From Nanobdellota archaeon (lineage in GTDB: Archaea > Nanobdellota > Nanobdellia > Woesearchaeales > BS150m-G63): a DNA stretch of 5,528 bases. The translations under genes and the position numbers were made by a program. Below the pieces are notes generated by a model. That model had not been told where the DNA came from and searched no databases. It saw nothing but the letters and a program-made list of their open reading frames with translations. Where the stretch lies: contig JAGLOT010000046.1 in assembly GCA_023137655.1 (NCBI GenBank), positions 1 through 5,528 of the forward strand. The letters are read 5' to 3'. Positions 1 through 5,499 of the stretch are shown here, piece by piece. Position 1 is the stretch's first letter, and every line of letters begins with the position of its first letter.

Positions 1-1
1 T

Positions 2-523
2 TTAATCTATTTAGATACTACAACCTGTAAAGATACATATAAGGAGTTTAAAAATATATTTGAGTATGTTTTATCAGATGGGGCACATACACCATATGCT
101 TTATTGCGAAGTGAAAATAAAATATTAGGTGTTTTAAAATTTGAAGGATATTCTCACATTTTATTTTTTGATAGATTTGTTGATAGGGATAATGCCTTAT
201 TTGCATACCCTGGTGCGGTTGTGAATTTAGCTTTTGAGCAAAATAGATATCTGTACCCTGATCTAGGGATTATTGAATATCCACCTGATTTAAAAGAGAG
301 TCTTAAATCTGAATCCATAATTGTTATAGATATGCCATCTGAATTTTATTTAGATTTTCAAAAATCCATAGGCAGAAAAGGCAATCCAGAGGATACTGAT
401 TATTTTACTAATGAAAATATTGAAAATAAAATCAATCAATTTCAAGCAAAAATTCAAGAGCTGATGACTCAAAGAAAAGTCGAGGTTTATGATGGGGGCG
501 GCTTCTTGAGAACAACAGATTAA
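2..523 (+). CDS. Hypothetical protein, 5'-partial (enters from the left edge)
   Basis: This frame is open from the left edge (first whole codon at 2) to TAA at 521-523, giving 173 visible codons plus the stop, so the true start lies outside the window. An internal TTG at 104 is only a leucine codon inside the open frame and should not be taken as a start. I do not recognise the family. The visible part is soluble and mixed charged/aromatic, with no membrane segment or signal peptide. The middle is rich in aromatic residues and prolines (AYPGAVVNLAFEQNRYLYP, then EYPPDL). Near the end there is a predicted amphipathic helix (NENIENKINQFQAKIQEL) followed by a short tail with DGGG. Codon use is A/T-rich like its neighbours. 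Its stop abuts the stop of the convergent HAD gene with no spacer. No function is assigned. Confidence 0.75.
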   Translation, partial: LIYLDTTTCKDTYKEFKNIFEYVLSDGAHTPYALLRSENKILGVLKFEGYSHILFFDRFVDRDNALFAYPGAVVNLAFEQNRYLYPDLGIIEYPPDLKESLKSESIIVIDMPSEFYLDFQKSIGRKGNPEDTDYFTNENIENKINQFQAKIQELMTQRKVEVYDGGGFLRTTD

Positions 524-1075
524 TTATTTTATTAAAAAACCAAGAGAAGAAGGAATTTGCTTATCATCTATTTCATCATCACCAATAACTAAACACTCAT
601 TGGGTATTAAATTATATTTTTTAATTAATGCCTGCCAGTATTCTTTCTTATCTTTCTTTACACCAGCATCTTTAGATGAAAAAATAAAATCATGACCTTT
701 AATATCATGGGCACCTAATTGTATTTTAATTGTTCTTTTCATTGAATTAGAACAAATTCCAATTTTAATTTTCTTTTGCTTCAATTCTTTAAACTTTTTA
801 TTAACATCAAACTTTAATTTTTTATGAGTTCTAATTTCATCTTCAAGAAGTTCATAATACACATCTAATAAATCTAAAATATTACATAATTCTCCAGTAT
901 CATAACCCCATTCACTTTTCTTAATGTTATTTTCTTGGGCAAATTTATCTAAACCTTCAGCATCCCAATTTTTAATTTCTTTTACTTTACTAATAATTGA
1001 ATCATAAGAATTCTTGTAAACACAACTATCAATTAAGGTATCATCCAAATCAAATAAATATGTTTTAATCATCAT
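524..1075 (-). CDS. HAD-superfamily phosphatase/hydrolase
   Basis: Predicted cytosolic haloacid dehalogenase-type hydrolase of 183 residues that would remove phosphate from a small metabolite; the substrate is unknown. All four HAD motifs are visible: motif I FDLDDT (D9 nucleophile, D11 acid/base), motif II serine in CSNS (S109), motif III lysine near K140 in GVKKDKKEY, and motif IV GDDEIDD (about 165-171) for Mg2+. The mainly helical stretch between motifs I and II (about 17-90) fits a C1 cap. No signal peptide or membrane helix is seen. Two ATGs are adjacent (1075 and 1072), and a weak AGGA lies about 9 nt upstream of the first. No TATA-like box sits at the usual distance, so expression probably depends on the mnmA transcript. 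The frame is continuous with the upstream LMW-PTP frame except for one TAG, so it may be the C-terminal half of a fusion protein rather than a separate gene. Confidence 0.85.
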   Translation of the reverse strand: MMIKTYLFDLDDTLIDSCVYKNSYDSIISKVKEIKNWDAEGLDKFAQENNIKKSEWGYDTGELCNILDLLDVYYELLEDEIRTHKKLKFDVNKKFKELKQKKIKIGICSNSMKRTIKIQLGAHDIKGHDFIFSSKDAGVKKDKKEYWQALIKKYNLIPNECLVIGDDEIDDKQIPSSLGFLIK

Positions 1076-1276
1076 TTTTTTAATTCCTTCAAAAAGTTTA
1101 GGTGTTGAATAATAAATATAATCTATTACATATTCAATATGTTCAAAAACTTCTTTGGATTCTAGATTTTCACAGTTTGGAAATTTCTCATCCCTATCAA
1201 GAATTCCTTCTTTTTTATTAAAAGCAATTTCATTAAATAATTCGACTTTAATATTAAAATTATCTTTAATATATTC
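1076..1276 (-). pseudogene. C-terminal half of the LMW-PTP, in frame after the TAG and open into the HAD gene
   Basis: An ordinary ORF caller would leave these 201 bases as intergenic. In the LMW-PTP frame they are 67 sense codons with no further stop, and they run directly into the ATG at 1075 of the HAD gene. The translation starts EYIKDNFNIKVELFNEIAF and contains ILDRDEKF (aspartate at residue 122 counting the TAG as 95). That is about where LMW-PTPs carry the catalytic aspartate of the DP loop. A final amphipathic helix follows (EVFEHIEYVIDYIYY). Including the TAG the phosphatase would be 162 residues, a normal family length. I read this as the missing half of the same domain. A nonsense mutation, an assembly error or amber recoding would each explain it. 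The DP-loop match is by eye and the proline is replaced by arginine. Confidence 0.65.
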
Positions 1277-1561
1277 CTAGTGATTAACATTCATAGCTAT
1301 AATTATATCTGCACCATCAATTAGTTTCTGACTAACTTTTTTATATTGGTGATTAAATTCAATATGGTGTAAATTTAATTTTTTCTTAATTAAATTGGTA
1401 ATTTTTTGAGATTGTTTAATTTCTTCAGGTAATGAATTAGTTCCAGCAGAATCAACTTTAATATTTTTAACATCATTTTTAATTAAGTAATTTTTTAGGC
1501 ATTTTTCAGCAACCATACTTCTAAAAATATTTCCAGTGCATACAAAGAGAACTTTAATCAT
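1277..1561 (-). CDS. Low-molecular-weight protein tyrosine phosphatase (arsenate reductase-like fold), cut short by TAG at codon 95
   Basis: The N-terminus carries the LMW-PTP phosphate-binding loop CX5R(S): CTGNIFRS, with nucleophile C8 and R14, directly after strand one (IKVLFV). The usual proline after RS is methionine here. Next comes the family's VDSAGTNSLP segment, and the ORF ends just after IIIAMNVNH, the region equivalent to the fourth strand. The family is usually about 140-160 residues, so at 94 residues this lacks the C-terminal third, including the loop with the general-acid aspartate, and the product as read should be inactive. The ATG (1561-1559) overlaps the mnmA TGA by 4 nt (ATGA), indicating translational coupling and cotranscription. 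The stop is TAG (1279-1277), and the same frame continues with matching coding sequence. Possible substrates are phosphotyrosine or phosphoarginine proteins, or arsenate. The family call is firm; whether the protein is functional is not. Confidence 0.8.
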   Translation of the reverse strand: MIKVLFVCTGNIFRSMVAEKCLKNYLIKNDVKNIKVDSAGTNSLPEEIKQSQKITNLIKKKLNLHHIEFNHQYKKVSQKLIDGADIIIAMNVNH

Positions 1562-2742
1562 TTTGGAAAAACTATTTCCCCCCCGCCGATAACTTCATCT
1601 TTTTCATAAAGAACAACAGATTGCCCAGGGGCAACACCCATAATAGCATTGCTTAAATTAATAGTAAAATCCTTCCCATCAAAACCAAATAAACAAGGCT
1701 GTAATTCTCCAACATGTCTAATTCTTGCAAATACTTTTTTGTTTTTCTTAGCAAGTTTCTCTTTCATAATTTTCTTATCAGAACTAATAAAATGGAAATC
1801 ATTTCCTTTAACAAGAATATCTTTTCTAAAAAGTGCAGGGTGACCATCTGGAGCAACAATTATCTTATTACCTTTAAGAATCTTATCAGCAATATACCAT
1901 CTAACTTCAGATTGCTTTCCAGCCTTTCTCTTAAAATCAATACCATATCTTGGACCAATTCTTTGCCCAATTGTATAATACATAATACCATCATGTTCCC
2001 CTAATTTATCACCTTCTGGAGTTAATAATGGACCTTTCTTAGGCAGAATCTTTTGTTTAAGAAAATCTTTCAAATTTACCTTACCAACAAAACAAATTCC
2101 TTTAGTTCCTTTTTTATCAAAATTAGGTAATTTAATTTTTTTAGCAATTGCCCTTACTTCGTCTTTTGTATAATATCCAATAGGAAATAAACAAGTTTCA
2201 ATTTCTTCTTGTTTTATCCTATATAAGAAATATGATTGATCTTTTCTCTCACATGTAGCCCTTAATAATTTATAATTATCAGATTTATCATGTACAGGTA
2301 ACCTTCTTATGTAATGGCCAGTAGCCATATAATCATATCCAAGTTTTTTTGCTTTCTTCCAAAATAATGGGAATTTAATCTTTTGATTACAATCAACATC
2401 TGGATTTGGTGTTTTGCCTTTCTCATATTCTTTAAACATTACATCAATTACATCTTTCTTGTAAACATCTTCAAAATCAAAAGTTAGTAAGTCAATTCCA
2501 AGAATATCTGCTGCATGTATAGCAACTCTTCTTTCTTCCCGCCATTGACATTCACCAGTAATTTTATTCTTAGTATCAGACCAATTCTTCATAAAGGCAC
2601 CAGTGATTTCATAGCCCTGTTTCTGTAGAAGATAAACTCCAACAGATGAATCTACCCCACCAGAGAATGCCATTAGCACTTTTTTGCCCTTTTTTAAAGG
2701 GGCCACTCTTTTCTTACCCATATTACTTTCCTTGACTTTCAT
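1558..2742 (-). CDS. mnmA: tRNA-specific 2-thiouridylase MnmA
   Basis: ATP-dependent enzyme that adenylates C2 of wobble uridine 34 in Lys/Glu/Gln tRNAs and replaces the oxygen with sulfur taken from a persulfide relay. At 394 residues it has a family-like length. Visible motifs: PP-loop SGGVDSS (27-33); TPNPDVDCN with first catalytic cysteine C118; ATGHYIRR (140-147); KDQSYFLY (167-174); GICFVG with second catalytic cysteine C217; YYTIGQRIG (255-263); and the C-terminal beta-barrel motif MGVAPGQSVVLYE (368-380) ending GGGEI. Both reactive cysteines are present, so it should be active. M1 (2742) is preferred because a TATA-like box lies about 26 bp upstream. M8 (2721), with AAGGA a few bases before it, is an alternative that loses only a basic tail. 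This is a bacterial/organellar family; archaea normally use the Ncs6/TtuA route, so transfer from bacteria is inferred. It overlaps the downstream LMW-PTP by 4 nt. Confidence 0.95.
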   Translation of the reverse strand: MKVKESNMGKKRVAPLKKGKKVLMAFSGGVDSSVGVYLLQKQGYEITGAFMKNWSDTKNKITGECQWREERRVAIHAADILGIDLLTFDFEDVYKKDVIDVMFKEYEKGKTPNPDVDCNQKIKFPLFWKKAKKLGYDYMATGHYIRRLPVHDKSDNYKLLRATCERKDQSYFLYRIKQEEIETCLFPIGYYTKDEVRAIAKKIKLPNFDKKGTKGICFVGKVNLKDFLKQKILPKKGPLLTPEGDKLGEHDGIMYYTIGQRIGPRYGIDFKRKAGKQSEVRWYIADKILKGNKIIVAPDGHPALFRKDILVKGNDFHFISSDKKIMKEKLAKKNKKVFARIRHVGELQPCLFGFDGKDFTINLSNAIMGVAPGQSVVLYEKDEVIGGGEIVFPK

Positions 2743-2764
2743 ATTTCTATTTACCTAGAATTAC

Positions 2765-2772
2765 TTTAAAAA
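2765..2772 (-). promoter_or_regulatory. TATA-like box for mnmA
   Basis: The minus-strand TTTTTAAA is centred about 26 bp upstream of the first mnmA ATG (2742), predicting a start of transcription at or next to the A of ATG (leaderless). The box straddles the end of nth, whose stop is at 2776-2774. A second A/T block (ATAAATTT, about 2779-2772) could serve instead with a leader of several bases. AT-rich background makes single boxes weak evidence; support comes from the repeated spacing at neighbouring genes. Confidence 0.45.
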
Positions 2773-2773
2773 T

Positions 2774-3424
2774 TTATCTACTTATTTTAACTCCAACCTG
2801 TTTACAATACTTCTTAATGGGGCATTCATAACAATGTGGAGAAATAGGCCTGCATAAATTCTGTCCAAATGCAACCAATAAATAATTCCATTTTAACCAA
2901 TACTTTTTAGGCAGTTTTTTTCTAAGTGCCATTTCTGTTTCAAAAGGAGTTTTTGTTTTAACATAACCAAATCTATTACTAATTCTATGAACATGCACAT
3001 CTACACAGATAGCTGGTTTTTGAAATGCAACTGCCCTAACTAAATTTGCAGTTTTCCTACCCACACCAGGCAATTTAACTAAACCATCAATTTCAGCAGG
3101 AATCTCCCCATTAAACTCATTATCCAATACTCCAGGCAATTTCTTCAGAAACTTTGCCTTATTTCTATAGAATCCAACAGGATAAATTAATTTCTCAATC
3201 TCACTAATTTTCAACTTATTCAAATCATTTGCATTATTAACCTTCTTAAATAATTTATTAACAGCAAAAGCAGTGGTTTTATCTTTAGTCCTAGCAGATA
3301 AAATTGTAGTAATCAATATCTTGAATGGGTCTTTTGTTTGAGCTTCCACAAGTTCTACTATTGGAACTTGATATTTAGGCACTTCCTTACTCAGAATTTT
3401 ATAAATCTCATCAACTATTACCAT
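2774..3424 (-). CDS. nth: Endonuclease III (DNA glycosylase/AP lyase, 4Fe-4S)
   Basis: Base-excision repair enzyme that removes oxidised pyrimidines and cleaves the abasic site. At 216 residues it matches the normal family size. Visible features: SARTKD (44-49), equivalent to the substrate-pocket SAQATD of E. coli Nth; helix-hairpin-helix LPGVGRKTANLV (118-129) with the catalytic lysine K124; VDVHVHR with the catalytic aspartate D142; and a C-terminal iron-sulfur motif C-X6-C-X2-C-X5-C formed by C191, C198, C201 and C207. All catalytic and cluster residues are intact. Lysine and arginine content is high, as expected for a DNA-binding protein. The start at 3424 fits the length, and a TATA-like box sits about 24 bp upstream. 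It is 44 nt (3425-3468) downstream of dph6 and 31 nt upstream of mnmA. The xth gene starting at the right edge would act in the same pathway. Confidence 0.96.
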   Translation of the reverse strand: MVIVDEIYKILSKEVPKYQVPIVELVEAQTKDPFKILITTILSARTKDKTTAFAVNKLFKKVNNANDLNKLKISEIEKLIYPVGFYRNKAKFLKKLPGVLDNEFNGEIPAEIDGLVKLPGVGRKTANLVRAVAFQKPAICVDVHVHRISNRFGYVKTKTPFETEMALRKKLPKKYWLKWNYLLVAFGQNLCRPISPHCYECPIKKYCKQVGVKISR

Positions 3425-3443
3425 TCTACTTTTTATCTTTTAG

Positions 3444-3451
3444 TTATATTT
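3444..3451 (-). promoter_or_regulatory. TATA-like box for nth
   Basis: Minus-strand AAATATAA within the 44-nt dph6-nth spacer, centred about 24 bp before the nth ATG. No Shine-Dalgarno-like GGAGG is visible between box and start. Both facts fit a leaderless transcript with its own promoter, although readthrough from dph6 is possible. Confidence 0.45.
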
Positions 3452-3468
3452 TATCTTATAATTCTGTC

Positions 3469-4155
3469 CTAGTATGCAGAATCTTCTAATTTTGCTTCTT
3501 TAATATTAAGAAGAGTTTCGTATTTACCAATTATTCTTTCAGAATCAACAATAACAATTTTTTTATTAAAACAAGGGCCATCAATAACCAATGTTTCTAT
3601 TTCCCCTCCTTCGCCAGCAGGATGAATCTTATATTTCCTATGGGCATCCATTAAAATTTCAATTGTTTCTTCATTAATTTCCTTACCAAGAATACTTTCA
3701 CCTAAACCATAAGCAAATGTTCCCACAATTATTGTTTTAAAACCATCTTTTAGTAAATCCCTCAATAATTGCTCTTGATTCATTTGCCATAAAGGATTAA
3801 TACATTTTAAATTTAAATCATCACAAATTTTCTGAATTCTTTCTGCTTGATAAACAGAAGCCAATGCACCAGTAATTACGCCTTCAATTTCATAATCTTC
3901 TTTAGCTTTTTTAATCAAATCAAACAAATCTTCTAATTCCTTTTCTTTTTCGCCTTTAGTTTTACCAATAATTATTGGCTTTCCAATTGATTCAGCTTGC
4001 AAAGAAGTAAGAGAAATATTTGGAGTGTGGAACATATAACTTTCATCGTTATCAGATTCCATTGTTAGAAAGCAAACTACATCGTTTTTCTTATCTTCTT
4101 TCCACATAGCATAGATGGAATCCTTACCACCTGATATTAATGCTGCTAATTTCAT
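3469..4155 (-). CDS. dph6: Diphthine--ammonia ligase (Dph6, N-type ATP pyrophosphatase)
   Basis: Catalyses the last step of diphthamide formation on a histidine of elongation factor 2: ATP-dependent amidation of diphthine with ammonia. Using the ATG at 4155 the protein is 228 residues, matching archaeal homologues (MJ0570 type). Motifs: PP-loop SGGKDS (8-13), ESYMFHTPN (38-46), GALASVYQAERI (96-107), PLWQMNQEQLL (121-131), GLGESILGK (150-158) and the family signature GEGGEIETLV (181-190). The frame stays open upstream to a TTG at 4203. I rejected that start because the extra 16 residues precede the conserved MKLAALISGGKDS, would overlap the upstream gene's end, and a TATA-like box (4178-4185) lies 26 bp before 4155. 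The stop is TAG, followed by five sense codons and an in-frame TAA (3453-3451). This gene is one of the better signs that the genome is archaeal. Confidence 0.94.
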   Translation of the reverse strand: MKLAALISGGKDSIYAMWKEDKKNDVVCFLTMESDNDESYMFHTPNISLTSLQAESIGKPIIIGKTKGEKEKELEDLFDLIKKAKEDYEIEGVITGALASVYQAERIQKICDDLNLKCINPLWQMNQEQLLRDLLKDGFKTIIVGTFAYGLGESILGKEINEETIEILMDAHRKYKIHPAGEGGEIETLVIDGPCFNKKIVIVDSERIIGKYETLLNIKEAKLEDSAY

Positions 4156-4177
4156 ATTAATCAAAATCAAGTATTCA

Positions 4178-4185
4178 TTTAAATA
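4178..4185 (-). promoter_or_regulatory. TATA-like box for dph6 (decides the start)
   Basis: Minus-strand TATTTAAA centred 26-27 bp upstream of the ATG at 4155, inside the 38-nt spacer after the membrane-protein gene. The spacing predicts transcription starting at the ATG, so the upstream TTG at 4203 would not be on the message. No Shine-Dalgarno sequence is seen before 4155. Confidence 0.55.
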
Positions 4186-4193
4186 GTTTATTC

Positions 4194-5384
4194 TTAAACC
4201 CAAATACTAACCAAGAAGTAAACCATAAACATAGGTATTGCAGTAAAATACCATTTCTTTAAATTCCATTTGTAAATATTTTTCCCGGAAAATGGTTTAA
4301 ATGGCATCATCTGTATTACAGCAAGTGACATACATAATATTACTGCCATTTGCATGAACTTTGAAGGAAATACAAAATTAATTATTAAAAAAATAATTGA
4401 AGCTAAAAAAGACCATAAATTAATGTTATAACTAATTTTTGCACCTTTTTTTGTTTCACTTTCACTTAAGGTATATCCAGCAAGACAGAATGTATTTCCT
4501 AGCCATCCGCTAATAATTGTAATTAATCCACCCCATATCCAAAACACATACTCAGTATGATGAGAGTATCTTTTATCCATAACAAGTCTTGTGATGTGTC
4601 TAATTGCATATATAATACAATTAACAAAGAATGATACATATACTAAAGTCTTAAAATCTTTTGAATAAAATGAATATGCACTGGCCAATGCAAAGATTGC
4701 AGCAGCACCTAATATAGAAAACCATTCCCTGTATTTTATTCTTACACCTTTAAATTTAAAACCTTTATATTCATTCTTGAATTTCTTCTTTTTAACATAC
4801 CTCATAATTTTAGAAGATGCCGTAAGTCTAAATGCCCTGTAAAAGAATTTAAACAAAAACTTCCAAAGCCACATAAGTGAAATACCAATACCTGTTGCAG
4901 CAGCAGGAATAAATTTAATAGGGATAATCTTTGCCAAAGGACTTCTTTCTAAATTCTTTTTAACATTTTCAAGTCCTGCTTTATCTGAGAAAATAACATA
5001 TTTTTTACCTTCATTATCTGTACCAAATAATAATATTCCAAAAGATAGTTCTCTTTCTGTAATATTAACCATTTTATCAAGAATTTCTTGGGTTAATTCA
5101 TTTTGATTAGGCCCACCAATAAGAATTGGAATTTTATTAATGGAAATATTATAATCTGTTGCATTAATACTTTCAACAGTAGCAATATCTGGATAAATAG
5201 TATCTAAGAATTTAAGAGAAGTTCTTTCTACTTTTGATAAATCATGACCAAAAACAAGAATACAATCCACTTCTATAAATTCATCTAGATCTAATTTTAC
5301 ATCATCAACACTTGCAAAATCTGCAGCAAAGCAAATATTGCTAAATAATAGTAATGTTATCAGACTTAAATAAATAATTTTCAT
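4194..5384 (-). CDS. Secreted-domain membrane protein with a site-2-protease (M50)-like core, probably catalytically dead
   Basis: A 396-residue membrane protein. Residues 1-20 form a signal peptide (hydrophobic core LSLITLLLF, likely cleavage after CFA). About 21-158 is an extracytoplasmic domain with PILIGGPNQN (86-95) and a possible N-glycosylation site NAT (74-76). A membrane helix (about 160-181) leads to a very basic cytosolic stretch (187-218). Hydrophobic segments follow near 222-240, 244-262, 282-303, 324-340, 343-362 and 378-395. From KYREWFSILGAAAIFALA onward the order of motifs resembles archaeal site-2 proteases: a helix before the HExxH position, then HHTEY/WIWGG, G-x-KIS (314-318) with a following LASIIFLI helix, and MPFKPFSGKNIYKWN (360-374) where proteases have a P-x-x-PLDG-x-K-x-x-x-WN-like motif. 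The zinc ligands are not there: HExxH reads IRHIT (261-265) and LDG reads FSG (365-367). Homology is judged by eye; the protein could otherwise be an unrelated polytopic protein. Confidence 0.55.
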   Translation of the reverse strand: MKIIYLSLITLLLFSNICFAADFASVDDVKLDLDEFIEVDCILVFGHDLSKVERTSLKFLDTIYPDIATVESINATDYNISINKIPILIGGPNQNELTQEILDKMVNITERELSFGILLFGTDNEGKKYVIFSDKAGLENVKKNLERSPLAKIIPIKFIPAAATGIGISLMWLWKFLFKFFYRAFRLTASSKIMRYVKKKKFKNEYKGFKFKGVRIKYREWFSILGAAAIFALASAYSFYSKDFKTLVYVSFFVNCIIYAIRHITRLVMDKRYSHHTEYVFWIWGGLITIISGWLGNTFCLAGYTLSESETKKGAKISYNINLWSFLASIIFLIINFVFPSKFMQMAVILCMSLAVIQMMPFKPFSGKNIYKWNLKKWYFTAIPMFMVYFLVSIWV

Positions 5385-5388
5385 ACAA

Positions 5389-5400
5389 TATAAATTTATA
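5389..5400. repeat. 12-bp perfect palindrome between TATA box and start
   Basis: TATAAATTTATA reads identically on both strands and lies 5-16 bp upstream of the membrane-protein ATG, between its TATA-like box and the start. A 10-bp palindrome (AATTTAAATT, 5485-5494) occupies the equivalent place before xth. Either could be an operator, but short A/T palindromes are common by chance in such DNA. Confidence 0.25.
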
Positions 5401-5407
5401 TTCTTCT

Positions 5408-5415
5408 TTTATAAA
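5408..5415 (-). promoter_or_regulatory. TATA-like box for the membrane-protein gene
   Basis: Minus-strand TTTATAAA centred about 27 bp upstream of the ATG at 5384, predicting a leaderless or nearly leaderless message. No Shine-Dalgarno sequence is present. It shares the 115-bp spacer 5385-5499 with the divergent xth promoter; the centre of the spacer (about 5420-5470) holds no recognisable gene or RNA. Confidence 0.55.
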
Positions 5416-5470
5416 TATTATGTATTGGACCCTTTAATGTTGTCTTAACACAGTCATAGAATCATAAAAA

Positions 5471-5478
5471 CTTATAAA
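5471..5478 (+). promoter_or_regulatory. TATA-like box for xth
   Basis: CTTATAAA on the plus strand, preceded by an A run that could act as the B-recognition element, centred about 25 bp before the xth ATG at 5500. There is no Shine-Dalgarno sequence in the short interval, so leaderless initiation is likely. Confidence 0.55.
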
Positions 5479-5499
5479 CTATTAAATTTAAATTCTATC

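Noticed and set aside
104..106. TTG as the start of the leftmost gene
   Set aside because: The frame is open all the way to the left edge, so this is an internal leucine codon of a partial gene.
261..303. Aromatic/proline-rich segment of the leftmost protein considered as a known nuclease-like motif
   Set aside because: No catalytic residue pattern could be matched to a named family, so no function was assigned.
534..539. Minus-strand T6 run as a terminator of the HAD gene
   Set aside because: It lies inside the coding sequence just before the stop and such runs are frequent in this AT-rich DNA; not distinctive enough to call.
1649..1843. Plus-strand open frame of 64 codons
   Set aside because: Lies entirely antisense to the conserved C-terminal half of mnmA; its translation is low-complexity and shows no family features.
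1714..2004. Plus-strand open frame of 96 codons
   Set aside because: Also antisense within mnmA, in another frame; no promoter, start context or recognisable motif supports it.
4156..4203. 16-residue N-terminal extension of Dph6 from a TTG
   Set aside because: It precedes the conserved PP-loop start, overlaps the end of the upstream gene, and lies upstream of the transcription start predicted by the TATA-like box at 4178-4185.
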